Notes: generated from the sequence alone by a model not told the origin. DNA of 64,000 bases from Pseudomonas saponiphila (GCF_900105185.1 NZ_FNTJ01000001.1:4546501-4610500); one strand, 5' to 3'. Shown: positions 9,505 to 18,801, counted from the stretch's first letter. Translations and numbers: made by a program.

Positions 9505-10284
9505 TCACTGACGCATGCCGCGCCCGCTGACCAGCAACCGGGCGCAACCGATGTACAGCACCACGGTGGCCACCAGCATGAAGGTGATGGCCACGCTGAT
9601 GCGGATGTCCGACACCCCGAGGATGCCGAAGCGGAAGGCGTTGACCATGTGCAGCACCGGGTTGGCCAGGGACACGGTCTGCCAGAACGGCGGCAGCAGG
9701 TTGATCGAGTAGAACACCCCGCCCAGGTAGGTCAGGGGGGTCAGCACGAACGTCGGGATGATCGAGATGTCATCGAAGTTGCGCGCGAACACCGCGTTGA
9801 TGAACCCCAGCAACGAGAAGATGGTCGCCGTCAGCACCACCACCAGTACGGTGACGCCCAGGTGATGCACCTGCAACGTGGTGAAAAACAGCGACAGCAG
9901 GGTCACGATGATCCCCACCATCAGGCCCCGCAGGACCCCGCCGAGGGTATAGCCGATCAGGATGGTGTGCGGCGACACCGGCGATACCATCAGTTCCTCG
10001 ATGGAGCGCTGGAACTTGCTGCCGAAGAAGCTCGACACCACGTTGCCGTAGGAGTTGGTGATCACCGACATCATGATCAGCCCCGGCACGATGTACTCCA
10101 TGTAGGTGAAGCCACCCATATCGCCGATCTGCCGGCCGATCAGGTTACCGAAGATGACGAAGTACAGGACCATGGTGATGGCCGGCGGCAGCAGGGTCTG
10201 CGGCCAAATCCGGGTGAAGCGGCGGATCTCGCGATAGACGATGGTGTTGAGTGCCACCAGGTTGGGTTTCAACTCCGAACTCAT
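9505..10284 (-). CDS. ABC-2 type transporter permease
   Basis: 259-aa integral membrane subunit with six predicted hydrophobic segments, ABC2_membrane family, similar in organisation to E. coli YadH. It starts MSSELKPNLVALNTIVYREI and carries the ABC-2 signature region near ERSIEELMVSPVSP. It pairs with the ATPase gene immediately upstream (4-nt overlap). The complex is an exporter; the substrate is unknown. A GST gene lies further upstream in the same direction. Confidence 0.93.
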   Translation of the reverse strand: MSSELKPNLVALNTIVYREIRRFTRIWPQTLLPPAITMVLYFVIFGNLIGRQIGDMGGFTYMEYIVPGLIMMSVITNSYGNVVSSFFGSKFQRSIEELMVSPVSPHTILIGYTLGGVLRGLMVGIIVTLLSLFFTTLQVHHLGVTVLVVVLTATIFSLLGFINAVFARNFDDISIIPTFVLTPLTYLGGVFYSINLLPPFWQTVSLANPVLHMVNAFRFGILGVSDIRISVAITFMLVATVVLYIGCARLLVSGRGMRQ

Positions 10285-11213
10285 ACCGCCACCTTCGACA
10301 GATTTTTCTCCACCAGGGACACGAACAGCTCCTCAAGTCGGTTGGTTTTGTTACGCAGGCTCAAGACCTCGATGTTCTGCAGGGCCAGTTGACCGAACAG
10401 CGCGGTGATGCCGACGGCCTTGTCCACCTGGACTTCCAGGGTGTGGCTGTCGACCAGCCGGGTCGGATAGCCGGCCAACTGCGGCGCCACGCGCAGGTCG
10501 TGCTTGAGGTCGAGCAGGAAGGTTTCCACATGCAACTGGCTCAGCAGCTGACGCATGCTGGTGTTCTCGACGATGGTGCCGTGGTCGATGATGCCGATGT
10601 TGCGGCACAGCTGCTCAGCCTCTTCCAGGTAATGGGTGGTGAGGATGATGGTGATGCCTTTCTGGTTGAGCTCGGTGAGGAAGGTCCACATCGAACGACG
10701 CAGCTCGATGTCGACCCCGGCCGTGGGTTCGTCGAGGATCAGCAGGCGCGGCTCGTGGACCAGGGCCCGAGCGATCATCAGGCGCCGCTTCATGCCTCCG
10801 GACAGGGAGCGCGAAGGCACATCGCGCTTGTCCCAAAGCCCGAGCTGGGTCAGGTACTGCTCGGCCCGCTCCTTGGCGATTCTCGCCGGAATGCCGTAGT
10901 AGCCGGCCTGGGTCACGACGATGTCGAAAGTCTTCTCGAACTGGTTGAAATTGAATTCCTGCGGCACCACACCGATGCAGCGCTTGAGCGCCGCCGGCTC
11001 ACGATCTAGGTCGTGACCGAAGACATTCACGCTGCCGCTGGTCTTGTTCACCAGGGTCGAAAGAATGCCGATGGTGGTGGATTTACCGGCCCCGTTAGGG
11101 CCAAGCAGGGCGAAAAAATCACCTTCGGCGACGTCCAGATCGATACCACTCAGGGCCTGGAAACCGTTGCCGTAGGTTTTGGTTAGCTGCCGGATGGACA
11201 GAGCGGAACTCAT
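10281..11213 (-). CDS. ABC transporter ATP-binding protein
   Basis: 310-aa nucleotide-binding subunit. Walker A is GPNGAGKS (38-45), the signature is LSGGMKRR, Walker B is LLILDEPTAG, and the H-loop is LTTHYLEEAE. A C-terminal extension of about 90 residues follows the NBD, as in YadG/CcmA-type exporters. The start at 11213 (MSSALSIRQLTKTYG) is chosen because the longer open frame to 11681 runs antiparallel through the GST gene and has no family similarity. It is coupled to the permease gene by a 4-nt overlap. Confidence 0.93.
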   Translation of the reverse strand: MSSALSIRQLTKTYGNGFQALSGIDLDVAEGDFFALLGPNGAGKSTTIGILSTLVNKTSGSVNVFGHDLDREPAALKRCIGVVPQEFNFNQFEKTFDIVVTQAGYYGIPARIAKERAEQYLTQLGLWDKRDVPSRSLSGGMKRRLMIARALVHEPRLLILDEPTAGVDIELRRSMWTFLTELNQKGITIILTTHYLEEAEQLCRNIGIIDHGTIVENTSMRQLLSQLHVETFLLDLKHDLRVAPQLAGYPTRLVDSHTLEVQVDKAVGITALFGQLALQNIEVLSLRNKTNRLEELFVSLVEKNLSKVAV

Positions 11214-11344
11214 ATCGGATTCATGCACCAAGAAGGGGAATTGAATAAGTAAGGGCGGTCCGGCCGGATTGCAACGACGCCGGACGCACGCCATGGTGCG
11301 GGCCTGAGCCACGCAAGTACAGTCACGCTTGTTGATAGTGGGTA

Positions 11345-11968
11345 TTAAGTCAAAGCGGTCATCACCGCCCGACGATAGGCCGGGCGCTGCTTCAAGCGCT
11401 CGTACCAGGCGTGCAGATGCGGCATTGCAGGGCGCTCGATGGGCATCTCGAACCAGGCGTAGATGAAGCTCCCCAGGGGAATATCCCCCACGCCAATTTC
11501 CGGCCCGGACAGGTAGGGCTGGTCGGCCAGCGCCTGATCGACCCGAGCCAGCAGTTCGGCACAGGTAGCCTTGGCGGCATGGATCTGCGCCCAGTCCTGC
11601 TGCTCGGCCGGAGTGCGCAACACTCCCCAGAACAGGTGGCGGAAAGGCTCGGCGAAGGTCGAGGTGGTCCAGTCCATCCACTTCTCGGCACTGGCCCGGG
11701 CCTGCACATCGGCCGGATACCAGTGGCTGTCGGCGGCATGCCGAGCGGCCAGGTAACGCACGATGGTGTTGGACTCCCAGAGCACGAAGCCGTCGTCTTC
11801 AATCAGCGGGATGCGCCCGTTGGGGTTCAGCGCCCGGTAGGCCGGAGTGTCCACCACACCGAAGGCGCCACCGGCATCCAGGGACTCATAGGCCAGCCCC
11901 AGCTCTTCGGCACACCACAACGCCTTCCTGACATTCGACGAGTTCTTGCGACCCCAGATCTTCAGCAT
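11345..11968 (-). CDS. Glutathione S-transferase family protein
   Basis: 207-aa cytosolic GST. The N-terminal thioredoxin-fold domain begins MLKIWGRKNSSNVRKALW, with the active-site serine region SSNVRK and the glutathione-binding cis-Pro/ES motif (NGRIPLIEDD, then WESNTIVRYLA). An all-helical C-terminal domain follows. The ATG at 11968 is preferred over one at 11974 because GAGGG lies 6 nt before it. The gene is upstream of the ABC exporter on the same strand, a pairing I recall from P. aeruginosa too; whether they cooperate in export of conjugates is a guess. Confidence 0.9.
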   Translation of the reverse strand: MLKIWGRKNSSNVRKALWCAEELGLAYESLDAGGAFGVVDTPAYRALNPNGRIPLIEDDGFVLWESNTIVRYLAARHAADSHWYPADVQARASAEKWMDWTTSTFAEPFRHLFWGVLRTPAEQQDWAQIHAAKATCAELLARVDQALADQPYLSGPEIGVGDIPLGSFIYAWFEMPIERPAMPHLHAWYERLKQRPAYRRAVMTALT

Positions 11969-12010
11969 GACCATCCCTCAGTTATGAATGCCGGGGCAGT
12001 CTACGCCGGA

Positions 12011-12670
12011 TCAGCCGCGACTCAAATCACTGCGCATGTCCCCCGGCAGTACGCCCCCCTGCTCGCCGAACAGATGGGGATAGCATGCCTGCAGGTGACT
12101 GAAGAACAGCTCCTGCGGCACATCGGCGAAGCGCCCATGATCCACCAGGTACTCCATCGACTGGTCGCCCTGACGGTTGAAGGGGTGAAAGACACTGTCC
12201 TGCACCCCGTCAAACTCTAGCGGCGCCACATCGAACAGTTCGCACAGACTCTGGTTGAACGCCGGCGTCGCCTTGACCCAACGCCCCTGCAGGTACAGCT
12301 CGGTGTAGCCGTGCATGGCGAACACATCACTGCGCAGCAGCTCCAGCAGACGCGGGGTCGACAGGTGATTGCGCACGTCCGCCAGACCGATGCGCGCGGG
12401 TATCCCGCAATGCCGGGCACAACCGGCCAGCAGAGTGGCCTTGGGTACACAGTAGCTTTCGCCGGCGATCAGGGCATGACTGCCCCGCAGGGTTTGCGGA
12501 TCAGGGCTGAAGGAATAGAAGTTGTAACGCACGGCCTCACGCACCGCGTAGTAAAGGTTCACCGCCTGCTGCCGCGGATCGCCGCCGGCACCGCGATGAG
12601 ATTCGGCGAACTCCACCACCGCAGGGTGGTCACTATCGATGAAGCGGCTGGGACGCAAGTACTGGTTCAT
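12011..12670 (-). CDS. Transglutaminase-like cysteine protein
   Basis: 219-aa protein with a transglutaminase-like core. The likely nucleophile cysteine is in GESYCVPKATLLAGCARHCG, and the catalytic histidine is in AMHGYTELYLQGRW about 40 residues later. GIPARIGLADVRNH between them is typical of the bacterial transglut_core fold, which can be protease or amidase-like. No signal peptide. The start at 12670 (MNQYLRPSRF) is used; the same frame stays open to 14806, but only because it runs antisense to fadE. It is divergent from fadE. Confidence 0.85.
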   Translation of the reverse strand: MNQYLRPSRFIDSDHPAVVEFAESHRGAGGDPRQQAVNLYYAVREAVRYNFYSFSPDPQTLRGSHALIAGESYCVPKATLLAGCARHCGIPARIGLADVRNHLSTPRLLELLRSDVFAMHGYTELYLQGRWVKATPAFNQSLCELFDVAPLEFDGVQDSVFHPFNRQGDQSMEYLVDHGRFADVPQELFFSHLQACYPHLFGEQGGVLPGDMRSDLSRG

Positions 12671-12898
12671 GGGCAAAACCTCCAAGCGAAGCCTGGAGTC
12701 TATCGAGAGGACCGCCCTGGCGATAACGACGTTTCGGCCAAAGATCAGGGTCGGTCCGAGTATCACCAGCCGTGCTTCAAAGCCCCCGCAGGCCGGCAAA
12801 CTCAAGCGTCGCACCCGCACCACCGCAATCACCCGCTTTGTCGGAGGCCGACTAAGCTCTGAGGGTGATTTGGCCCCTGGCTTCATGGAGGATTGAAT

Positions 12899-15346
12899 AT
12901 GCTGTTGTTGTGGATACTGGTTTTGCTGGTTGGGGTCGCCTATCTGGCGCACCGCCGCACCGCTCCCCTGCCCGCCCTGGGCACCGTTGCCGTCTACCTG
13001 CTGGCCATGGGCGCCTTCAGCCGGGCTCCCGGCTGGTTGCTGCTGGTGTTCTGGATCGTGCTGGCGGCCATTGCCGCGCCGCTGTTGCTGCCCGACCTGC
13101 GCCGCAAGTACTTCAGCGCCCCGCTGTTCACCTGGATGCAGAAAGTGCTGCCGCCCATGTCGCAAACCGAGCGCGACGCCATCGATGCCGGCACCGTGTG
13201 GTGGGACGGCGAGCTGTTCAGCGGTCGCCCCGACTGGAACACCTTGCTGGCCTATCCCAAGGCCCAACTGACCGCTGAAGAACAGGCGTTCATCGACGGC
13301 CCCACCGAAGAACTCTGCGCCATGGTCAGCGACTGGCAGATCGGCCAGCACATGGACCTGCCGCCCGCGGCCTGGGCCCATATCAAGGAACACGGCTTCT
13401 TTGCCCTGATCATTCCCAAGGAGTACGGCGGCAAAGGCTTTTCCGCCTACGCCCACTCCCAGGTTGCGATGAAACTGGCAACCCGCAGCGGCGACCTGGC
13501 CTCCACGGTCATGGTCCCCAACTCCCTGGGCCCGGCCGAACTGCTGCTGCACTACGGCACCGATGAACAACGCAATCACTACCTGCCGCGCCTGGCCCGT
13601 GGCGACGACATTCCCTGCTTCGCCCTCACCGGCCCGCTGGCAGGCTCCGACGCTGGCGCGATGCCCGACACCGGGATCATCTGCAAGGGCCAATGGCAGG
13701 GCGAGGAAACCCTCGGCCTGCGCCTGAACTGGGAAAAGCGCTACATCACCCTGGGCCCGGTCGCCACCCTGCTGGGCCTGGCCTTCAAGGCCCACGACCC
13801 GGATCACCTGCTGGGTGACCAGGAAGACCTGGGCATCAGTCTGGCGCTGATTCCCACCGACACCCCGGGGGTGGAAATCGGCCGCCGCCACCTGCCCCTG
13901 GGCGCCGCTTTCATGAACGGCCCGAACTCCGGCAAGGACGTGTTCATTCCCCTGGACTACCTGATCGGCGGCCGGGAAATGCTCGGCAAAGGCTGGATGA
14001 TGCTGATGAACTGCCTGTCGGTGGGGCGCTCGATCTCCCTGCCGGCGGTCGGCACCGGCGCCGCCAAGTTCACCAGCCTGGTGACCGGCCAGTACGCCCA
14101 GGTGCGTGAGCAGTTCAACGTGCCACTGGCGGCCTTCGAAGGCATCCAGGAAGCCCTGGCCCGCCTCGGCGGCAACGCCTGGCTGATGGACAGCGCGCGC
14201 ATGCTCACCGCCAATGCCGTGGACCTGGGGGAAAAGCCCTCGGTGCTGTCGGCCATCCTCAAGTACCACCTCACCGAGCGCGGACGCGAGTGCATCAGCC
14301 ACGCCATGGACGTGCACGGCGGCAAGGGCATCATCATGGGGCCCAACAACTACCTGGGCCGCAGCTGGCAGGGCGCACCGATCTTCATCACCGTGGAAGG
14401 CGCCAATATCCTCTCGCGCAACCTGATGATCTTTGGCCAGGGGGCGATCCGCTGCCACCCGTTCGTGCTCAAGGAAATGGCCCTGGCCGGACGCGAGGAC
14501 CATGACCAGGCGCTGAAGGAGTTCGATGCCCTGCTGCTCCAGCACATTGGTTTTGCCGTAAGCAATGCTGCCAGCACCCTGGTGCTGAACCTGGGCCTGG
14601 GCCACTTCGAACAGGCCCCGGGCGATCCGCTCAGCCAGCGCTACTTCCGTGCCCTGAACCGCCAGGCTGCGGCCTTTGCCCTGCTGGCCGACTTTTCCAT
14701 GATGCTCCTGGGAGGCGAGCTCAAGCGGCGCGAGCGGCTCTCGGCGCGCCTGGGCGATGTGCTCAGCCACCTGTACCTGGCCTCGGCGGCACTCAAGCGC
14801 TATCACGATCTGGATTCACCGGAGTACCTGCGCCCCCTGCTGGCCTGGGCCCTGGAAGAAAGCCTCGGCCACTCCGAACGCGCCCTGGACGAGTTGCTCG
14901 GCAACTTCCCCAGTCGCCTCTTCGGCTGCCTGCTGCGAGTACTGGTGTTTCCCTTCGGCCGTCGCCATACCGGGCCGTCGGACCGCCAGGATGCCGAAGT
15001 GGCGGAAATCATTGGCCGCGCCCAGGGCGACCCGGCCCTGGAAGCGGTACTCGCCGGCTGCTATCGCCCACAAGCCAAGGACGATCCGGTCGGCGCCCTG
15101 CAGCACGCCTGCAACCTGCTGAGCGCGAGCCATCCACTGCAGAAGAAACTCCACGAAGCGCTGAAAAGCGGCCAGGTCAAACCGGCGGCCGGCGAATCGG
15201 CCATCGATGCGGCCCTGGAGGCCGGCGTGCTGCAAGCGGCCGAAGCCCAGAGCCTGCGGGAGGCCGAAGCGGCGCGACGCAAAGTCATCGACGTGGACGA
15301 CTTCGCCAAGGAGGAACTGACCTTGAGCGAGGGCAAGATCCGCTAG
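12899..15346 (+). CDS. fadE: Acyl-CoA dehydrogenase FadE-like
   Basis: 815-aa flavoprotein that catalyses the first, alpha-beta desaturating step of fatty acid beta-oxidation. It is longer than standard acyl-CoA dehydrogenases (about 380 aa), as in E. coli FadE. Two N-terminal hydrophobic segments (about 1-20 and 27-62) suggest membrane attachment. The dehydrogenase core spans about 100-500 (IIPKEYGGKGFSAYAHSQVA, later MDVHGGKGIIMGPNNYLG). A C-terminal DUF1974-like domain follows to 815. The ATG at 12899 has GGAGGA 7 nt upstream and is preferred to the TTG at 12893. Confidence 0.94.
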   Translation: MLLLWILVLLVGVAYLAHRRTAPLPALGTVAVYLLAMGAFSRAPGWLLLVFWIVLAAIAAPLLLPDLRRKYFSAPLFTWMQKVLPPMSQTERDAIDAGTVWWDGELFSGRPDWNTLLAYPKAQLTAEEQAFIDGPTEELCAMVSDWQIGQHMDLPPAAWAHIKEHGFFALIIPKEYGGKGFSAYAHSQVAMKLATRSGDLASTVMVPNSLGPAELLLHYGTDEQRNHYLPRLARGDDIPCFALTGPLAGSDAGAMPDTGIICKGQWQGEETLGLRLNWEKRYITLGPVATLLGLAFKAHDPDHLLGDQEDLGISLALIPTDTPGVEIGRRHLPLGAAFMNGPNSGKDVFIPLDYLIGGREMLGKGWMMLMNCLSVGRSISLPAVGTGAAKFTSLVTGQYAQVREQFNVPLAAFEGIQEALARLGGNAWLMDSARMLTANAVDLGEKPSVLSAILKYHLTERGRECISHAMDVHGGKGIIMGPNNYLGRSWQGAPIFITVEGANILSRNLMIFGQGAIRCHPFVLKEMALAGREDHDQALKEFDALLLQHIGFAVSNAASTLVLNLGLGHFEQAPGDPLSQRYFRALNRQAAAFALLADFSMMLLGGELKRRERLSARLGDVLSHLYLASAALKRYHDLDSPEYLRPLLAWALEESLGHSERALDELLGNFPSRLFGCLLRVLVFPFGRRHTGPSDRQDAEVAEIIGRAQGDPALEAVLAGCYRPQAKDDPVGALQHACNLLSASHPLQKKLHEALKSGQVKPAAGESAIDAALEAGVLQAAEAQSLREAEAARRKVIDVDDFAKEELTLSEGKIR

Positions 15347-15431
15347 GCAGGCCCTTCGGGGCAGGTCGATTATGAAACCGGGCGCAGGGGCTATATACTC
15401 CCGCGCCCGTTTTGCTCTTGAGGACCCTGTC

Positions 15432-15839
15432 ATGTCCAACGTCGTCGCCGATCATCTCGTCCTCCTGGACCACCTGCGCAGCATCCTGGTGGCGGTGGGA
15501 GAAGCCGAACAGGTTCCCGAGGAAAGCCATGCGCTGTTCCTGGAGCGCTTCGACGAACTGCGCGCCTCGCTGCCGATCGACCCGATCGAAAGCCAGTACC
15601 TGGGCCAGGACCTGCTGTGCCAGATCATGCAGCGCTATCCGCAGATCGCTCACCTGGTGCCTCGCGACCTGCTGTGGTTCTTCGCCGGCGACTGCCTGCA
15701 CTACATGCCCGATGAAGAAATCGACCTGTACCAGGCCCTGGAAGAACGCCGCTTCGAAGCCGAGCAGAACGACGAGCCCTTCGACTGGAACCAGGAAAAA
15801 CAATTGCTGGCGCTCTCCGCCCAGGACAGCAAGCACTGA
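15432..15839 (+). CDS. Conserved hypothetical protein, PA2817-like
   Basis: 135-aa acidic soluble protein, largely helical, starting MSNVVADHLVLLDHLRSILV. From memory it resembles the pseudomonad family named after PA2817. No catalytic motif is visible; aromatic-acidic stretches such as PRDLLWFFAGDCLHYMPDEE stand out. The ATG at 15432 has GAGGA upstream, and the longer frame from 15372 lacks such a site. It follows fadE by 85 nt and ends in its own terminator. Function unknown. Confidence 0.85.
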   Translation: MSNVVADHLVLLDHLRSILVAVGEAEQVPEESHALFLERFDELRASLPIDPIESQYLGQDLLCQIMQRYPQIAHLVPRDLLWFFAGDCLHYMPDEEIDLYQALEERRFEAEQNDEPFDWNQEKQLLALSAQDSKH

Positions 15840-15861
15840 TTGCAGGCCCTGGTGCCACCAA

Positions 15862-15893
15862 GGCCCGCTCGGTTCGTCCGGCGGGCCTTTTTT
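15862..15893 (+). terminator. Intrinsic terminator
   Basis: GGCCCGC (15863-15869) pairs with GCGGGCC (15881-15887), followed by TTTTTT. It ends the PA2817-like gene. Confidence 0.85.
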
Positions 15894-15914
15894 GTGCCCG
15901 CCCCCATCGTCTCC

Positions 15915-15996
15915 GTAGGAGCCGGCTTGCCGGCGAAGAGGCCCTTGGGTCTTGCATCGCCCTTAGAGATATTTTCGCTGGCAAGCCAGCTCCTAC
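15915..15996. repeat. REP-type inverted pair (copy 1)
   Basis: GTAGGAGCCGGCTTGCCGGC at 15915-15934 faces GCTGGCAAGCCAGCTCCTAC at 15977-15996, with about 40 nt between. This is the pattern of pseudomonad REP/REPIN elements. The right arm contains the TAG stop codon (15995-15993) of the LysR gene. Confidence 0.85.
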
Positions 15997-16946
15997 AAGC
16001 TGCGTTCGCCTTTGCCGGGGCGGTGCAGGGTCGGCTCCCTGGCCAGGCATTCCACCAGATAGTCGATGAACACCCGCAGCTTGGGCGGCAGGTAGCGGGT
16101 CGGTGAATGCAGGAGCCAGGCACCGCCGTGGTAGGAGGCAAGAAAGGTCCACTCCGGCAGCACCTGGACGATCAGTCCCTGCTCCAGGGCATGACGCGCG
16201 GTGAAATACGGCAGGCTGCCGATGCCCAGATGCTGCAACACCGCATCCAGGCGCACACCGGTGTGGTTGGCGGCGTAACGCCCGCGCACGCCGACAGTCA
16301 CCGCCTTGCCGCCCTGGGTGAACTTCCAGCGGGCGTCGCTGGGGGTTTCCCCGAGATAGATGCAACTGTGCTGACGCAGATCCTGTGGATGCAACGGCGT
16401 GCCATGCTCCGCCAGATACTGCGGGGTGGCACACAGCAAGTGATCGATGCGCAACAACTGGCGCCCGATCAATCCCGGCGGCGGGCGGTCGGTAATGCGG
16501 ATCGCCAGGTCGACATTGTCTTCGATCAGATCGATATCCCGGTCTTCATGCAGCAGTTCGACATCCACCTTCGGGTAGCGCCGAAGAAACTCCGGCATAT
16601 GAGGATGCACCACGAAGCGCCCCACCGCCTTGGGCACACTGACCCGCACCACGCCTTCGGCCTCATGGGTGAACTGACCACTGATCTCCATGACCGAACG
16701 GGCCGCGCTGACCATCTCGCTGCAACGCTTGAACACCTCCTCGCCGCCGTCGCTCAAGCGCAACTTGCGGGTAGTGCGTTGCAGCAGGCGGGTCGCCAGG
16801 GCCTTCTCCAGGCGCGAAATGCTGCGACTGACGGCAGACGGCGAGGAGCCCAGCTGGCGCGCGGCTTCGGAGAAGCTGCCGGTTTCCACCACCCTGACGA
16901 AGATGGCCATTTCCGCCAGTAATGGCAGCGGTAGATTTATGCTCAT
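15993..16946 (-). CDS. LysR-family transcriptional regulator
   Basis: 317-aa regulator. The N-terminal winged helix-turn-helix spans about 8-66 (MAIFVRVVETGSFSEAARQL then SPSAVSRSISRLEKAL), followed by a LysR substrate-binding domain (about 90-300). The start MSINLPLPLL at 16946 is favoured over an ATG five codons upstream by comparison with family members, but is not certain. The stop codon lies inside a REP element, so the last residues were probably shaped by that insertion. It is divergent from the AlaX-like gene, a likely but unproven target. Confidence 0.9.
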   Translation of the reverse strand: MSINLPLPLLAEMAIFVRVVETGSFSEAARQLGSSPSAVSRSISRLEKALATRLLQRTTRKLRLSDGGEEVFKRCSEMVSAARSVMEISGQFTHEAEGVVRVSVPKAVGRFVVHPHMPEFLRRYPKVDVELLHEDRDIDLIEDNVDLAIRITDRPPPGLIGRQLLRIDHLLCATPQYLAEHGTPLHPQDLRQHSCIYLGETPSDARWKFTQGGKAVTVGVRGRYAANHTGVRLDAVLQHLGIGSLPYFTARHALEQGLIVQVLPEWTFLASYHGGAWLLHSPTRYLPPKLRVFIDYLVECLAREPTLHRPGKGERSL

Positions 16947-17035
16947 GACGCAATAGTCCATTGAGTTTTGAACGGATTATCACGCAATTACCCAGGCCCC
17001 ATAATAAAAAATCATCTGGATTCAGGGTTTGAGAA

Positions 17036-17662
17036 ATGACGCTTCGCCTGTACTACGAACATGATCTGCTGACCGCCCAGGTCGAACTGCTGAGCTGCAT
17101 CCCCCGGGACGGGCTGTTTGCCGCAACCTTGCACGCCACGCCCTTTCACCCCCAGGGCGGCGGCCAGCCCAGCGACACCGGCTGGATCGGCGCGGCCCAG
17201 GTGCTGCGGGTCGCCCAGGAAGATGAGCAGATCGTGCATTACCTGAGCCTGCCCCTGACGCCGGGAAGCCATGCAGCTCGCGTGGATGAGCCGCAACGCC
17301 TGTTCAACAGCCGTATGCATTCCGCCGGGCACCTGATCGGCCACTTTGTGCAAAGCCGGGGCTGGACACCGATCAAGGCCCATCACTGGCCTGGAGAGGG
17401 TCGGGTGTCGTTCAAACCGGACGAACAACCTGGGGAAATCGACTGCGCCGAGGTGCAGAACGCCCTTGAGCAATGGATTGGCGAGGATTGGCCCCGACAC
17501 ATTTCCCTGGCCGCCGGAACCCGCCAGGTCGGGTTTGGCCCGCTGCCCGCCTACGGTTGCGGCGGCACCCACGTCCAGCACCTGCAACAACTGGGACGGG
17601 TGAACATCGACTCGATCTCGCAGAAGAAAGGCACGCTCTCGGTCAGCTACAGCCTCGACTGA
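17036..17662 (+). CDS. AlaX-type alanyl-tRNA editing protein
   Basis: 208-aa free-standing homologue of the alanyl-tRNA synthetase editing domain, which deacylates Ser-tRNA(Ala) or Gly-tRNA(Ala). The zinc-binding set is visible: H95 and H99 (HSAGH), then C175 and H179 (CGGTH). The N-terminal FHPQGGGQPSDTG segment (38-49) matches the editing-domain glycine loop. Complete length for AlaX-S/M forms. It is divergent from the LysR gene and 43 nt upstream of the LysE gene. Confidence 0.93.
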   Translation: MTLRLYYEHDLLTAQVELLSCIPRDGLFAATLHATPFHPQGGGQPSDTGWIGAAQVLRVAQEDEQIVHYLSLPLTPGSHAARVDEPQRLFNSRMHSAGHLIGHFVQSRGWTPIKAHHWPGEGRVSFKPDEQPGEIDCAEVQNALEQWIGEDWPRHISLAAGTRQVGFGPLPAYGCGGTHVQHLQQLGRVNIDSISQKKGTLSVSYSLD

Positions 17663-17705
17663 ACACGCCTGCCCCCTTCCCCCCTAACTGCTTTGCGGAG
17701 TCAGC

Positions 17706-18338
17706 ATGCTGTCCAATTATCTTGGCGAGTTTCTCGCTCTGGCCCTGGTTCACTTCCTCGCCGTGGTCGCACCGGGGCCGGACTTTGCCGTCACCATCCG
17801 CCAGAGCGTGCGCTTCGGCCGGATGACCGGGGTCTGCACCGCCCTGGGGATCGGCGCCGGCATTTCGGTGCACGTGCTCTACACCCTGCTGGGAGTCGGC
17901 GCATTGATGCACGCGACGCCCTGGCTGCTGAGCGCCGCCAAACTGCTGGGCGCCGCCTACATCCTGTACCTGGGCGTCAGCCTGTTGCGCAGCAAGGCCA
18001 AGACCAGCATCCCGGGCGAAACAGCGCAGGATGAACCAGCGCAGAGCCTGCTGCGGGCCTTTACCACCGGTTTCCTGACCAACGCCAGCAACCCCAAGGC
18101 GACCCTGTTTTTCCTGGCGATCTTCACCACCCTGGTCAGCGCCACCACGCCGCTGGGCATTCAGGCCCTGTATGGGGCCTGGATGTGCCTGGTCAACGCT
18201 TTGTGGTTCGTGATTGTCGCGCTGTTCTTTTCCAGCGCCAGGGTGCGCCTGCTGTTCATGCGCCTGGGGCACTGGTTCGAGCGCTGCATGGGACTGATCC
18301 TGCTGCTGTTCGCCGGACGCCTACTGCTGTCGCTGTAA
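17706..18338 (+). CDS. LysE/RhtB-family amino-acid exporter
   Basis: 210-aa inner-membrane protein with about six hydrophobic segments. The family signature APGPDFAVTIRQSVRFGRMTG is at about 21-41, and NPKATLFFLAIF lies in the middle. These proteins export amino acids such as homoserine, threonine or lysine. It follows the tRNA-editing gene closely and the two may be cotranscribed. Substrate not predictable. Confidence 0.92.
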   Translation: MLSNYLGEFLALALVHFLAVVAPGPDFAVTIRQSVRFGRMTGVCTALGIGAGISVHVLYTLLGVGALMHATPWLLSAAKLLGAAYILYLGVSLLRSKAKTSIPGETAQDEPAQSLLRAFTTGFLTNASNPKATLFFLAIFTTLVSATTPLGIQALYGAWMCLVNALWFVIVALFFSSARVRLLFMRLGHWFERCMGLILLLFAGRLLLSL

Positions 18339-18353
18339 GCGAGCCACGACAAA

Positions 18354-18389
18354 GGTCCGCACGGTCGTCTGACTGGCGGGCCTTTTTTG
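18354..18389 (+). terminator. Intrinsic terminator of the lysE-like gene
   Basis: GGTCCGC (18354-18360) pairs with GCGGGCC (18376-18382, one G-U pair), followed by TTTTTT. Confidence 0.75.
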
Positions 18390-18425
18390 TTCATGGCAGG
18401 ACGAGGGGGTTGAATCGCGGACAAA

Positions 18426-18457
18426 CAAAAACGCCGCTCGATGAGCGGCGTTTTTGT
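18426..18457. terminator. Terminator of the tRNA operon
   Basis: CAAAAACGCCGCTC and GAGCGGCGTTTTTG form a symmetric hairpin directly after the last tRNA-Gly on the minus strand. The T run works in both directions. Confidence 0.85.
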
Positions 18458-18462
18458 GAATT

Positions 18463-18538
<76 letters not shown>

Positions 18539-18541
18539 AAA

Positions 18542-18617
18542 TGGCGTCCCCTAGGGGACTCGAACCCCTGTTACCGCCGTGAAAGGGCGGTGTCCTAGGC
18601 CACTAGACGAAGGGGAC
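18542..18617 (-). tRNA. tRNA-Glu (TTC), copy 1
   Basis: The minus strand reads GTCCCCTTCGTCTAGTGGCC, then the anticodon loop CTTTCAC (TTC), a TTCGAGT T-loop and an encoded CCA. 76 nt. It is 3 nt upstream of tRNA-Gly copy 1. Confidence 0.98.
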
Positions 18618-18722
18618 ACACTACCCGGAACACATGGTGTGTGTTTCGGTGTCCAGATCCTGATCCGAAGACTTCGGCTCTGGTTTCACTCGGCTTCGCC
18701 CGAAAGCGCCGCCGTTTAAAAT

Positions 18723-18798
<76 letters not shown>

Positions 18799-18801
18799 AA
18801 A

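Noticed and set aside
10281..11681. 466-aa reading of the ABC ATPase with a long N-terminal extension
   Set aside because: Residues before MSSALSIRQL are translated from the GST gene's antisense and have no RBS or family similarity; start set at 11213.
12011..14806. 931-aa open frame on the minus strand
   Set aside because: Only the last 219 residues are a real protein; the rest is antisense to fadE, open because of high GC at third positions.
15625..16434. 269-aa minus-strand frame across the REP and LysR gene
   Set aside because: It crosses two unrelated genes and a repeat; shadow frame.
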